A program made the translations under genes and the position numbers. 64,000 bases of DNA, from assembly GCA_037013495.1 (NCBI GenBank), contig CM072811.1:51917452-51981451 (forward strand). Reading direction: 5' to 3'. Numbering within the stretch: position 1 is the stretch's first letter; each line of letters begins with the position of its first letter. The notes beneath the pieces were generated by a model, which worked only from the letters and a program-made list of their open reading frames with translations, made no database searches and was not told the DNA's origin. This DNA comes from Hippophae tibetana. Lineage: Eukaryota; Streptophyta; Magnoliopsida; Rosales; Elaeagnaceae. Of the stretch, positions 33,320-47,099 are shown one piece after another.

Positions 33320-34885
33320 TTAGGAAAGATGACTATGGTGTTCATTGGCCTTGTGTTTGATGGATTCAAATCTTTGGCCCTTGCCCTTGTCAGAGAACTT
33401 TGTTGAAGCATAGAGTTTGAGGTAATCTTTGAAACTATAGTGACTTGGGTATAAGAGTTTAGGGGCTGGAGAGATAATGGAGTCTTCAGCAGGATTGTAG
33501 AATGTAGCAATAGATATTCTACTTCCGCTTTTTTCAGCAAGAACACGGTGCCAAACACTCTTGTATCTTCCATTAGTTAACACTTCCATTTGGTCACCTG
33601 TGTTGACAAAGATTGTGTTTCCTTTAGATGGTGGAATTGCAACCCATTCTCCATCTTTGAAAAATTCAAGACCTGGAACTTGATCATCTTGAAGCAAGAG
33701 TATGATCCCACCAGCATCAAAATGCTCGCGGAGTCCTCTCACTAGTTCAGGATTAGGACACTCTGGGTATTTAGCTACTTTTGTACCCACTGACGGACCC
33801 TTACTTCCTTTGAATGTGTCAACTATATGACTCTTATCCAGACCAAGATTCTCACACATGAGTTCTGAAAGCTTCTCTGCTAGCTTGATCAATTGATTAA
33901 TATACTCATCCATTGTTGTGCTACAGTTATTTTAAGAATTCAATTACATGCATATATAAATAGTATGAGTAGCATTTTATTTAGTAATTTTTTTATTTAC
34001 TTTCAATTGAAAATGCTTTAAGTTTTTTTCCAATCAATTTATTACTTTCTGTATTTAATTATATATCAGTTATATATTTTAGTTGTTATTCACTTTAAAT
34101 TTCACTAAAAGTGATTTATATAATATCAATATCAACCAAAAATATGATATAGAAATTACAACATAAAATATTAAATTAATAGAAAAAAATTGATAAAAAA
34201 AACATAAGATAATAAATTGAAAGGAACTTAAAACTTATACTAAAAAATAGAACATTAAACTAAATATTATTGAAACTAAGGCTTTGTTTGTTAGTGCAAG
34301 TTTAATTCATCATACAATTTGTTTTTGATGTATGAAAATATGTATAAAAAAAAATTCTTTTTTAGTTCAAAATGTACTTTTTTTTTTTTTGTGAAAATCA
34401 CTTCTATCAGAACAGATCTAAATTAGTTAAGAATTTGATGATTTTGGAACCTTGGACACACCAAAAATCTTCAGAAAGGTTTGTGATTTCTTTGATGTTG
34501 GATCTAGGTCGGTGCCAAATGAAAAAGCTGCTTTCCCAGTCGACATCAGAGGTATGTTCTTTCTTCTCAATTTTCTTAGCTGTCTCTGATTCATAAAAGC
34601 TCTCTTTCAGATTTTGTTCATAGTGTCTATTTACCAAGTTCTTCACTTTATCCATCAACGTTTGGTCGATTCCATGGTTTTTAATCTGCTTGTAGAAATA
34701 CTTTGTCAGAAATAACATTTACATTAAAATATAATACACCTCAAACACAGGCACAATAGATGCATATAAGATCATCTTCTTACTTGAAAGAAGCCCCATC
34801 TCTCACAAGCTTGGTGCAAGAGAGCCATTGTATTGCTTCTTTTCTCACCATCAAGCTCACAAAAATCTATTACTGGGATCTCCAT
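33320..34885 (-). CDS. ACO1: 1-aminocyclopropane-1-carboxylate oxidase (ACO1-like); three exons
   Basis: Exons 34885-34784, 34685-34462 and 33920-33320 give 308 residues, the normal length. Donors GTAAGA and GTGTGT and acceptors CAAGCAG and CTGTAG keep the frame (phases 0 and 2). The enzyme makes ethylene from ACC in the cytosol using Fe(II), ascorbate and O2. MEIPVIDF, WGFFQIKNHGID, DVDWESSFF, GTKVAKYPEC, the iron ligands His and Asp in REHFDAGG, the third ligand in WHRVLAE and the RISIATFYNPAED region are present. It matches Arabidopsis ACO1 (At2g19590) best from memory. Two oddities: the residue between the iron-binding His and Asp is Phe where the family has Thr, and the C-terminal KGPRFE is KGKGQRFE. 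It may be active or altered. Confidence 0.93.
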
Positions 34886-34930
34886 GTTTCTTCAATCAAT
34901 TCTTGATGTAAAAGAAGTAACATAATGGGG

Positions 34931-34940
34931 TTTATATAAG
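34931..34940 (-). promoter_or_regulatory. Probable TATA box of the ACC oxidase gene
   Basis: CTTATATAAA on the minus strand, about 47 bases upstream of the start codon, implying a very short leader. Confidence 0.55.
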
Positions 34941-35464
34941 CACTAAGAATGAGGTATTTATTTATCCTTTTTAGTGTCCTAAATTAGGTGGTTAGATTAG
35001 TAGATATGGCCGTTAAAGATTAATCATATATTAATCCATTATGCATATAGAGATAATCGAGAATAAAAGAATAGTTGTTATTTATATCTAGTGATGTTAA
35101 TGTTAAAAAAAAAATGAGGGCTACATGTTATTGATTGAGACAATTGATTTTAGATTAATAAATAATTTTTTATTTTTAAATATATTTTACCCCAATTATA
35201 TTATTTATTTTTTATCAAATATTTTATATTTATATTTTTCAAAAAAATAATCATATTAATATTACATTTATTAAATATATTCTAATCAACTAGTCCATCA
35301 AGTTCTCTCTTGTAAATCAAGTCTCCTTTTTGCTTTCACTTTTTGTTGGGAGATTTTTTTTTTCCCTTTCCCTGGTTTAATATTTCTGTGTCTTCAATAC
35401 CGTGAACCCGGCTCTTTTCTGTGTGTATGACTGACAACTATGCTTTTATTTTATCTATTGAATT
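34941..35464. other. ACC oxidase upstream region and AT-rich spacer
   Basis: No further gene. A T-rich block lies around 35350-35370. Confidence 0.4.
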
Positions 35465-35850
35465 GGTCTATAAACTGTGCACAAAATTACATTTAGGTTA
35501 CCTAACCTCATAATTACATAATTTAACTCCTACTATATCTAAATTTTAGTCCAATTTTTCAATTTCAAATTGGCTATTTAATTTATTTGCTCTCCAAGTT
35601 ATAACTTAATTCGTTGGTCCTAAACTTATAATTCGATCTTCAATGAATCTTTCCATTACGTAATAGTTAATGTAATGTTATTAAATTAATTTAACAAAAA
35701 AATTATAATATTTGGTAAATATGTCCAAGTTTAAAAATATTAAAGAATTAAATTATATAAATTAAAAGAATATAAATGGAAATATAGTCTTGGATATAGG
35801 TTTTGGTTAGGTACCAATAGCCTTTAGTTTGTGCATACTTCTGGGAACCG
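35465..35850. mobile_element. Possible MITE with imperfect terminal inverted repeats
   Basis: The left end has TGTGCACAAAATTACATTTAGGTTACCTAACC. The reverse complement of the right end (35805-35845) has TATGCACAAA, then CTATTGGTACCTAACC. The matching blocks GCACAAA and GGTWACCTAACC are in the same order and spacing. The interior is AT-rich and non-coding. Confidence 0.4.
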
Positions 35851-37064
35851 ATACACTAAATGGTTGTATACTTGTATTTGTATTGTTCATCCTCAAATTT
35901 AGAAAACTGGGGGCACTTTTGAAGGGAGAATAGAAATAAGGGTAAATATTTTATTTTCTATCATAAGTTTTAATTTATTATTTTAATTATTTATTTTATT
36001 AATTTAATATTTTTAGTTTTATACTAATAAAGTATTTTAAATTGATATTTTCATTAAATCTTGATATTTACTTATCTTATTTAGAACTATTATAAACAAA
36101 TAAGATATTTGAATTAGTATCATTTTATTAACATTTTATCTCATTAAAAATTAAGTAAAATTATGTTAAATAAATTTTAAAAATTAATAAATTGTATCAT
36201 AAATCTAATTAATATCACATTTTAATTTAGAAGTTATCGAGTCTTTTAGATCTTGTAATGATGTATGTTATTAACTATGTAATTTAAAAATATAATCAAT
36301 TAAGTTAAAGTTTTTAAAAATTTAGATTTTTTAATAAAATAAAAATATATATTTTGTTAATAAAATAAACAAAAAAATTAATAGTCTTTTCCATCCTATT
36401 TATTTCTCTATCTTCCTATTCCTTTTTCTATCATTTTTTTTACCTTTTCTCTTTAATTATGTTTATCAATTTTATTTTTTATTAATAAAATAATAAGGAT
36501 ATAAGTGAGAGAAAGGAAAGTGAGAAAAAGGGAAAGGGAAGAGAGAAAGAAAACTTATGAGAGGTTTTTTTAATTTTTTTATTAATAAAATATATAATTT
36601 TTATTTTATTTATTAAAAATTTAAAAATTAAATTTTTTGACTTAATTGATTATATTTTTAAATTATATGACTAATAAAATTAAAATATATAAATGATATA
36701 ATTATAAGATTAAAATGATTATATGTCTTGATTTATACCTCTATATAATTGGAAGCATAATAAATATGAATCGAAATAGAGAAAAATAAAATATTAAAAT
36801 AAGAGATTTTTTGTAATTTTATAGTGTGAATTTAAAAAATAAATTCAATATTAAGAGAGAGTAAGAAAATAATAAATAAAAATGTGAAATTTTTATTTTT
36901 TATTATATTTTTAAGAATAATTTAAAAATGTGAATTAGAATAATTTAGTTTTTACCTTTTATATCTAAGTTTTTTTTCCATAGTTATTTTAATATTTTAC
37001 TTTTTTTATTTAATATTTAGTGTAATATAAACACGCATGTCTCTATTTTCATTAATTTACACGC

Positions 37065-37100
<36 letters not shown>

Positions 37101-38100
37101 TATTAAAAAATAAAAAATAACTCAAACTAATAAATTTAAAAAATCAATGGACTGTCAAATAGTTTTTTTAGTTTGATTTTGTTTTAATTGGATTAAATAG
37201 TTTTATAAAAATATTCCTTTTTTCTAATAAGTATTTAAAAAAAAAACTATTGTATTATAATTCTTAATAATTTAATGTTAATTTGATTATAATCCTTAAA
37301 ATGTGAAGATTTTAGATTTCAATACTTACCTAATATGTTTTAGTTCAGGTAATTATAATTTAAAATTTTAAAATTAAAATATTGTTATATTTTTTAAACT
37401 TTAAAGTCTAGTTTTATGAGACATGTATCATAACCTTAAACACTCACTTTAGTGAGGCTAAGTAAATATAGTTTTAAATACGTTAAGACTAAAGAAAATT
37501 GATAAATATTATTAATAATTTATGATCCATATTGCAAAAAATAATGTAAAAGAAAGGTAAATAGGTAATAATGAATAATACTTACTCAACAAAATTTGTT
37601 ATTTCTCATATCTAATTCATCTATAATATTATTCATACGATGAAAATTAATATCTTAATTATATAAATGATGTAATTATAATGAATAAATTGTATAAAAT
37701 TAGTAAAAAGAAAATGATATAGAGATAACTCATTTTAAAAGTCATCACATGAATTTCATTTAAACATGTTAATTTTAATCACAAAAATAAACCAAACTTA
37801 TTTATATCACACTAACAAATTATAAGGTAAAAATTAATTTTAAAATATTATTAAAAATAATTGAACAAAAATGTTATCATTTTAGATAGAATTATATATA
37901 TAATAATAAATAACAACTTAAAAAAGTTGATAGAGAAATTTAAAAATAATTATTTATATAAAATAAAAAATATGAACATAAAAATAACAACAAATATAAT
38001 TAGATTTTTTTTGTTTTTGTAACGTTTTAAAAAATAAGAATTAAATTAACTTAATATAAATTAATTTTATAAAAATAAGAATCAATGAAAGTTAATAAAA
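35851..38100. other. Long AT-rich spacer
   Basis: Almost only A/T-rich low-complexity DNA, with an (AT)n run at 37068-37096. No gene on either strand. Confidence 0.55.
37068..37096 (+). repeat. (AT)n microsatellite
   Basis: About 14 TA units. Confidence 0.9.
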
Positions 38101-38735
38101 AAAATCGTAAATATTAAGTTAATTTGATAGTTGAATTAATTCCAATAAATTTTGCACCCATGACGATATTGCTACCAAATTCATCCTTTTATCCAGTAAT
38201 AAACAGTAAATACCATTCAAATAATGGATCGGCCCATATTTGCATTCGGCTTTCGGCCCAATATTATCATTAGGGTAGGGCCCACGACGATGTATCGAAT
38301 TCGAAATTTCCAAGGGCAACTTCTCGTTGACAAAAAAAAAAAAGGGATACTTCTCCATAATATTCATTGGAAAACATATTTGCAAGCTAATTGACTTTGC
38401 GTAACCAAATAAAAGGCTTTAATTTTTTCTCTTTAGTATTTTATATAATGCTTTAATTTTATTCTTTATTCAGTTTGCGGTTGGGTCACGTGACATAGTA
38501 ATCTAGTCAAATGAAAGTGGAGAGTAGGTAATAGTTTAGATCTCACGCCATTAAACTGAACTTTTAGTAGTTGTCCAGATCCAGAACTTCAGATAGCAAT
38601 TAGCAAATGAAAACGTGCAAGGAGATTGGAGTTACATTGCTCTCGATGAACCGCCTGCGCCACCACATTTAATGCTTTCTCCGTTATACTGTTGGTGGGC
38701 CGCCCTCCAATTCTCTAGGTTCTAGCGTACTTGCG
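38101..38735. other. GC-richer island of unknown origin
   Basis: This stretch stands out from its AT-rich flanks and includes GGTCACGTGAC (a G-box core at about 38485-38495) and GAACCGCCTGCGCCACCAC. An 88-codon open frame on the minus strand (38119-38385) shows no recognisable pattern. It may be a gene relic or an old promoter. Confidence 0.3.
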
Positions 38736-40075
38736 TAATAATAATAAATTATTATTATTATATATGGATGATGATATTGTTAGAATGATTTTAATTACAT
38801 CACAATTAGTGATAAATGTAGTATTTGTAAATATGCAATAAAATATAGTAATAGTTATTTATTGGTTTATTAATTGTTTTGAATTGTAAAAAAATATTAT
38901 ATGTATCTTATTTTAATAAAAAATTATATAAATTATTAAATTGATAATGAATTATTTAATATACTTAAAACCTAAAATTGAAGCATATCATATTCGTGTA
39001 TATGTAATATATTTATAATTTTATAAATATTATATAACTTTATTTATTAATAAATAAGATAAGATATGCGTTATTAATTTATATACATCTCATATACAAC
39101 AACAATAATGTATGTAACGTATACAATACTATACATCCCATATACAACAACAATGTATGTAACATATACAATACTTTAATTCAACGCCACATATAAGAAT
39201 TATTATTTGTTAATATGTGTATTAGGTTGGATGTAAAATTAAAAATGTAAATAGAAGATAAAAATTAATTTTTATTATGGTATTTATTATAATTTTTTTA
39301 AATATTAAATAAATAGTAAATTTTTTATCATAAAAATATTAAAATATTAAATAAATAATAAAATTTATGATATATTTTTACAAAATATAAAAGGTTAAAT
39401 AATACATTTTTATATATAAATAATTTATTGATATAATTTTTTTAATATAAAGTATTTTACAATCTAATACTTAATAATATAGGTTATATTGATTGATTAT
39501 TTTATTTTATAATTTAAATAATGTACTAGGGCTGAAGATTAATAAATTTAATAAATTATATTTAATTATTAAATGTGATTTTATATTATTTGATTATATA
39601 AGTTGTTTATTAATTTTAAATTTGAAATTATAATTTCATTTATAGCTAAATTTATTGATTAATATGATCGGCGCGAAATGATTCCCTTAAACAATAAACC
39701 CGAGATTGCATTAAGGTATGATAAAAATAATTTTTATTTTGCATTTATTTTTAAAACACACAATTTCTAGATAATTAATTATTTGATGTCAGAGTGCATC
39801 AGACGCGCAGGAGAACATGCATGTAGGATTTTTTTTTTTTGTCAAGGCATGTAGGCTGCTTAATTGTGACGATCGTTCGTGTTACTTTTAGTCACACAAC
39901 TAAAATAGAAGGGTGATTATGTATTTTCCCATCAATCTCCATTTTCCAAGCTCAACTAAAAGCTCTCCCTCTCGTTCTTTCGTACATCTCAGACGACGGC
40001 GTTAGCTAACTTGCGCCGGTGACATCCTGCGCAAACCCCCATTTCACTCACACACTCTTCTCGCAGGCCTCTGCC
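38736..40075. other. AT-rich spacer and KEA promoter/leader
   Basis: AT-rich to about 39680. The last 170 bases before the KEA start codon are CT-rich (CTCTCCCTCTCG) and look like a leader. A duplicated phrase (CATATACAACAACAATAATGTATGTAA and CATATACAACAACAATGTATGTAA) lies at about 39090-39162. Confidence 0.4.
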
Positions 40076-43000
40076 ATGAGGTTTAGATCCTCTATGATTA
40101 TCGCACTTTTCTTCGTCTGCGATATTGTAATATGCTTCACTGCTCTTCCCTCTGTGTCTTTACCTCTCTTCGCCACCACCGAATCCGCCGATTCCAACTT
40201 GACCGCGAATGAGATCAATGCCACAACTCTTGACTCCAACTCTACAGGTTCGAGATCCACTGATGACAGCTTTGCCGGCATGATTGATCGCGCTTTGGAG
40301 CGAGAGTTCCTCGAGAACGAGCAGAATGAAGGTCCATAAATCCGAGTTTTACTTCTTGCTTCTTCATTGTGCTTTCTTTTCACTCCATTAATGTCGTTGG
40401 TTAAGATAGGTTTTCAGATTTTCTTTTTTTCTCTTTGGATATTAGCCTATCATTGCGGTGTTCGCACGCTATTGCATATTCGGTTTGCTTAAGGGACTGC
40501 AAGAATAACGAGAGAGTTTTGAATGAAAATTGTTGATATTTGAATAATTTTATTTTTGCATTCTCGCACTCTAACTTTTGTCTTGTTTGCAGCCACTGAT
40601 TCTGGTAGCTTCAACAATAGTGTTAACGAACAACAGGTTGGTAGTCGCATTCCTTGAAATAAGGCATTAATTTTACGAGTTTGGAGTTATGCTTAGTGTC
40701 TGTGAGTAACACATGCAAATGGTGGGAAGCGAAATGTAGTAATTATGCATCCGTAGAAGAATTTTAGCATCTGATTCAACCTTGAACTGTCAAATTAGAT
40801 TTGTGGATTAATGAAGAGGCAATGTAAGGGCTTATAACTCTATAGAATTTAATAATATTATATGCTACCAATAACCTTAATTGCCGATTGACCAGTTGTC
40901 ATACTGCCGGCATATAATTTGAAGGCTTGCTTTAGGCTTGAGTATAAGAAGGAATACCTGGTTTAGATTTGACCTGTGGATGAGTATAAATTCATGGCAG
41001 CATATAATTTAAAGGCATTACGCTTTAGGCTTGAGTATAAGAAGGAATACCTGGTTTAGATTTGTTTGGTGGATGAGTTTAAGTTCAAGCCTTCAAGGCT
41101 GTTTGAACTAGAACTCCATCTTTTGTTTGTTTCTGTATCTTTGGGCTTATTAAGTGTATACTGACATCTAAAATTTGAATTATTTATTAGCTTTGTTAGT
41201 ATTCTTATTACCTTCTTTAAGTTTAGCTTCTTTCTAAGTATGGTTTCGCAAAGTCTTGCCTTTATTGTTACCTGAAGATTTTTTTGTTAGGCAACTTTGG
41301 AAACTGTTGCTAGAGTGACAACCAAAAAGAATGAGACCAAGGAAGATAAGTGAGTGTTGATTTCTTTCTCAACTGCAATTACTTTAATCTTGCACTACCG
41401 AAGTTTGTTTGAATATCAAAAGCATGTTGAATAATTTTGATCCTTATATTAGGTCATTTCAGTTTAATGATGTTTTCCATTTGGATAATGAGAATCGAGC
41501 AGAAGACATGCCAACTTTAATAGATCGAAAGGTTTGCCTGTGACATGTCATTCCTTTCCCGTTGTTTAGAGCAATGGTGATTAGACTTATGCTTGGGGTT
41601 TAGTGAATATTGACATTCTACAGTTTTTTTTTAAAACATTTTTCAGGACAACGTTTTTATAATATCCAACCCCAAATCGAAGTACCCTGTTCTTCAACTA
41701 GATCTGAGGTAGCTTGTAGTTTCTCTTCCTATTGATTTCTGTTTAGTTTTGTTTTCAATTTTTACATAACTTTTTTGGCTGCAGCTTTTTCTCTGATTTT
41801 ATCTGTTTAATTGTTATTTTTGCAGGTTGATATCTGATCTGGTTGTTGTGATTGTCTCTGCAACATGTGGCGGCATTGCCTTTGCCTGTGCTGGACAACC
41901 GGTCTGATTATTATTGTTGTTCACATTGTGAATCACTAGCTATTTTATAAATATTCTCTTTAAATAAATTGGGTGCCTATAGAATACATTACCATTATGA
42001 GGGTAAGAATTCTGGCTTTGTTTGTTTATATACATACTATCTGATTTGCAGGTTTTCACTGGATATCTGCTAGCAGGTTCTGCCATTGGACCTGGAGGCT
42101 TGAGTTTTGTCAGTGAGATGGTGCAAGTATGTTGCCTTTTGCTTTGATACTTGACGTATATGCTTTGTGCATCTAATACTTGTTCTCCTTACTGATTTAT
42201 TGCCATTTATTTCTGTACTGATCTTTTGGAACTAAGCTTCACATGAAATATCATATCTGTACCTATCTTTCTTCTTTCTTTCTTATTGTCATTAGAGCAT
42301 TTCTTTGCTATCTCTACATGGAATGCATTTACTCGTTATATTGGATGTCAAAATTTGAAGAAATGAGTAAAACTAAACCTAGTTTTGGTAGCTGAAGCCT
42401 TCTAGTTGGCACTTGGTTTGCAAAATAACTTGATGAGCTAGGTTGTTTGCTTTAGAAAGCATGCTTCAAAATGGAAAAAAATCATCATTGTTGAGTATCT
42501 TTATTACGTCAGAGTTGCAGACTGTGGTTCTCTTTCCTGTACTACTATGTGCTCTTATGTAATCATCTTCATACATAAGATTTTCTCTTACAATTTCTGC
42601 ATGAAGGTTGAAACAGTTGCTCAGTTTGGGGTTATCTTTCTTCTTTTTGCTTTGGGTCTAGAGTTCTCTGCTGCAAAGGTTGGTCTGCATTTCTGTTCAG
42701 CAATCTTCTTTTGATTTACTTTTCAATTGATATGGTAGGTGACAATAGTGTCTTATATTCAAGTTTGCAGCTTCGTGTGGTCCGGGCAGTGGCTGTTCTT
42801 GGAGGTCTACTACAGATTTTTTTATTTATGTGCTTGTGTGGGATAGTGGCCTTGGTATGTTTTTCACATCATTTGCATTTTTTGAGGTACACATGCAATA
42901 CAACAAAGGGCTGTATCTAACTATAAATTTATTCTTGAAATGACACCTTGTTATATTGGGTTTTTATTCTTTGTTGGATTTAGCATTTTATGATCTGTTC

Positions 43001-46000
43001 ATGCATGTGAAGGTTTTTCTCATGCTTCTAAGAGGATGAGAATTATATTTACAGAGCTTGATGAATTCAAGGCAGTGATGTTGCTCTAGAATCTAAAGTT
43101 TCAAGGAATTCAGTTGATTGTTATCTTCAAGTTTCTTTACTGATGAAGAGATTGTGTGTGTTTATTCATTATTTTTTCTGAAAAAAAATTGCATGGAAAT
43201 TTTCCAGCTGTGCGGTGGAAAGCCTTCTGAGGGTGTATTTGTTGGTACATTCCTATCAATGTCATCAACAGCAGTGGTAACTGTTTTGCAACCATATATC
43301 TGTTGCTTTTGATTGACTTTGTATGTCTATAGTGGAGATAATATATTGAGAACTTTTGTTCCTTTCGTTTCGTTTCTTGATCCCTAGGTCTTGAAGTTCC
43401 TGATGGAAAAGAATAGTATCAATGCGCTCCATGGTCAAGTCACAGTTGGCACTCTGATACTGCAGGTCAGCATCATTTTCTTACTTTTTTTTGCATTTAT
43501 ATTCGTAACTTTATGTACCTGGCATCTTTACAGACTATTTAAGAACAAGCCTCACAGTTTTTCTGTTTTGGAAGTTTTGATTTTTTTATTACACCCATAA
43601 ATGTCAAGTTTAAACTGTCATGCCTACCAGGATTGCGCTGTTGGCTTGCTGTTTGCTCTGCTTCCAGTTCTTGGTGGTACTTCTGGTGTGCTTCAAGGAG
43701 TGATGTCAATGATGAAATCGTAAGTAATTATCATGAACAGTTTCATGCAATGTTTGAAAATGTCATGTTATGCTTAACACTGCCAAAAACATATTTCATG
43801 AGATTTGGTAAATGATATATCTCTTTGCATTTATGTGCATAACACCACAAGACATCATATATGTTTTGTCTTTAATGGCTTGTTTTATCTCATGTTTGTT
43901 CAATCAATTTATTTATTCTGTCATCTTAAACTGAAATTGGTTTTGAGATGGTTTATTTTTGTCTAAATAACAACAGCTGAAGAGTTTAGGACAAAAATAG
44001 ATTATTAAAAATAAGAGCTGAAGTAGGTTGTATGTATTTTTTTTGTACTGTATTTTGGATTGTTTTAACATATATAAACAACTCTTCACTGTTCTGTGTA
44101 CGTCTTAAGTTGGCTTCTTCCCGTTGAGTCATGCTGTATTACTTCCTATTTTCCTTACATCCTACTTTTCTTGCAGGTTGGTTGTTCTAATTACATTTTT
44201 GACTATATTAGCAATATTATCTCGAACTTGTGTACCATGGTTCCTTAAGCTTATGATAAGCCTATCATCACAGGTATGGATACATATTTCACTTACATTC
44301 TATATTATGCTTTGAAATTGTTTTTGTTAGTTCCTTTTAAGAATTTTGTTTTGATATGCAGACAAATGAACTCTATCAATTGGCATCTGTTGCATTCTGC
44401 CTGCTGGTTGCTTGGGTTCGTCTAATTCCTAAATCTTTGTTCATCCATATTGTTATTGCATAAGCTAGAGACCGGGCCAACTTCTCTGTTGTAGAACTTC
44501 TTTATCAAAATGTCTCCATGATACATACCAGCATCTAAATAGGTGCTTTTGCCTGCAATTTGGATTTGTAATTTAGATAGTTCTTTCATTACAGTCTAGT
44601 GATAAGCTGGGTTTAAGCCTCGAACTGGGCTCCTTCGCTGCTGGAGTGATGATATCAACAACTGATCTTGGTCAACATACACTTGAACAAGTAAGATATT
44701 TCTATGTGCACCTACTTGGAAGAGTTGTTAGGTTCCTCATGATCTTTGTTATGCTTTTTAACCCCTTTCTTTTCCTTCTTTCTGGCAGTCTTATGTTCTG
44801 TTATCTTTTGATACCTTTTGGCTTTTACTTTCAAGATTGTCTTAATAAAAAAATAGTAAATAAATAAATACTTTCAAGATTGACATTGGTTGCGGTCTTT
44901 AGAATTTGTTGATGTGGTGCTATTATTTGTCGATTTATGTGCTTGATCTTAGATTTCTCTTGTTGCTGATTTCATATGAAAATTGGCATTTTCAAGTTAC
45001 ATTCCAGTCAGATATTCATGATCCATTACCCTGAGAAGCAAAGCAGGAAAAAATTAAAATCCTTGTTGGTGAATTCCATCCGCAACTTTGTTAATACTTC
45101 TGTTGCTGCAAAGTGATGCTGATACATCTTGTGTGTCTCTATTACCTATTTATTATTCTGTATAAATGATTTCAGCAGAAATGCTTCTAGTAACCAATTG
45201 AAATAGCTCTTGTGACTTGTTGCATTATGCTGTGTTTTTTACTGTCAATGTTAAAGTGGTTGGTTTGTTATGTGATAGCAAAACTGGATTGAGTTACGAT
45301 GCTCAAATGTTTTATATTTTTTTTTCTTTCCATCATAATCTTAACTGTCTTGTTATATTCTTGTGTTTCTGCTCTTCTTTGGGTCACTGACAGGTTGAGC
45401 CCATACGCAACTTCTTTGCTGCTCTTTTTCTTGCCAGCATTGGAATGTTAATACACGTTCAGTTCCTTTGGAATCATGTAGATATCTTACTTGCAGCAGT
45501 TATTTTGGTGATTGTAGTAAAAACTATTGTTGTTGCCGTTGTTGTCAAAGGATTTGGATATACCAACAAAACTTCCCTCCTTGTAAGATTATTGGACTTT
45601 ATTTTTTATTTTTTATTTTTTGCTAAACGTAAGATTAGTGTATTGCCAAAACATTCAGATTATTTCAAACATTTCCTTAGATGAGCCTTAGAATGTTTCC
45701 ATCTGTGTAGGTTGGAATGTCTCTAGCTCAAATTGGGGAGTTTGCTTTTGTTCTTCTGAGTCGTGCATCAAACCTTCGTTTGGTTGAGGTGAGTGCTTGA
45801 TTTGTTAACATAAATTCTGTAGTTTATCCACGAGGCATATGCTGGTGAAATGTTTTAAATATTGGAGACTTTAAAAAAAAAAAAGATGGGAGAGGGTTGA
45901 AAAATATGCATTTGTATTTGATATATAAATTAAAGTTCAAGTACAAAGTTTCCTCTTCCTCCTGCTGTAGTGCTGTTGTCTGAAACTTTAATAATGTTTG

Positions 46001-46428
46001 CAGGGTAAAGTATATATTTTGCTTCTTGGCACAACAGCTCTCAGTCTGGTATGTGAGCCTTCTTGCATGTTGATTGTACTGTTTGAATTAGTGTCATCAC
46101 TTAATAGATCATGATTTGCAAAACTATGATATAGGTAACCACGCCGTTGCTTTTCAAGCTGATACCTGCTGTTGTTCATCTTGGAGTGTTACTACGGTGG
46201 TTCCCGCCTGATATCTCCACTGAGGTAACAATCTGCCTTTGAATATATGCATTCAATTAATCTTCTGCAAAACTTGCATCTGTTTAGAATTTTGTGTAAT
46301 TCTTGGAGCAAGAGTTTGAGGTATTTGCTTATTATTTATACTCCCAGATTGGATATAAAGGAGATATTCGACGGTCGGACAGTACTAAGCGTATTGTTTT
46401 GATGGTCCAAGGTGCTCATGATTCGTGA
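40076..46428 (+). CDS. KEA5: K+/H+ antiporter of the KEA4/5/6 type; 20 exons
   Basis: All 20 exons could be placed with GT-AG borders and keep one frame: 40076-40331, 40593-40636, 41291-41349, 41453-41531, 41647-41708, 41826-41901, 42052-42126, 42607-42678, 42771-42854, 43208-43276, 43388-43465, 43631-43719, 44177-44273, 44362-44415, 44595-44690, 45394-45582, 45711-45788, 46004-46048, 46135-46224, 46348-46428. The product has 590 residues: a signal-like N-terminus (about 1-30), a polar region to about 160, then a CPA2 membrane domain from about 168 with GPGGLSFVSEMVQVETVAQFG, GTFLSMSSTAV, the QDCAVGLLFALLPVLGG helix (Asp319, the expected ion-binding acid) and the LAQIGEFAFVLLSR helix. There is no C-terminal nucleotide-binding domain, as in KEA4-6. 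Arabidopsis members act in Golgi, TGN and prevacuolar membranes in K+ and pH balance. Which of KEA4, 5 or 6 is not resolved. Confidence 0.95.
42127..42606 (+). other. KEA intron 7
   Basis: 480 bp, GTATGT to ATGAAG. Nothing unusual inside. Confidence 0.8.
44691..45393 (+). other. KEA intron 15, the longest intron of the gene
   Basis: 703 bp, GTAAGA to CTGACAG. No ORF or repeat of note. Confidence 0.8.
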
Positions 46429-47099
46429 TGTTAGAAGTTAAAACAAAACTTCAACCAGTAAAATTCAGTTTCAGTTTTTACCTGATGGAATTGTTATAGT
46501 CTGGAGGACAATTGCTTAAAAACGCAAAACTGAGTAATGTTTCAATAGGGCAAGACAAAGCTCTTCAGTGACGCTTTCTTAGAACATTAAAACTAATGGA
46601 GCATGAGTGAATGCAAATATGCAAAGGGGGGAACACTATCAATGTTATCGACATATCCTCGCTGTCAGGTCATCGTATATTCTTCCGAATATCTTCTGTA
46701 TAATAGCGTACACAATGTAATGCAATTTTATTTTTTTATTTTTCTTCTTGTTCTTCTTCTTCCAAGTGAGGCCAATCATTTTTTTGTTTGATCCTTTTCG
46801 TTTTTCTTTCATTGAAAATTCGTTATCTCAAATGTATAATGATTCCTCCACCACGCAGGAGTATATACTTAATGAACTTTCCTGGCATTGTATAATACGA
46901 TGTGATGATATGCTGATTAGAAAGAATGTTAGCAAGCTCCCCCTTCCGTATATGACATGACAACGTTTAATTATGTTTGGTTTTTGTAAAATTTTAATAA
47001 CCACACCATGGATGTTACAAATGAAGAAAAAAAAACTCAAAATATCTTAATTATGTTTGGGTTGTTAACTCAAACTAACGCACTACCCCGAACGTTAGG
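46429..47099. other. KEA 3' UTR and spacer
   Basis: The first 400 bases keep the composition of transcribed sequence and are probably 3' UTR. Then AT-rich spacer. Confidence 0.4.

Noticed and set aside
38119-38385. 88-codon open frame on the minus strand
   Set aside because: No recognisable motif, a poly-Phe run from a poly-A tract and no splice or promoter context; kept only as part of an unexplained island.
40048-40383. 111-codon open frame on the minus strand
   Set aside because: Antisense shadow of KEA exon 1.
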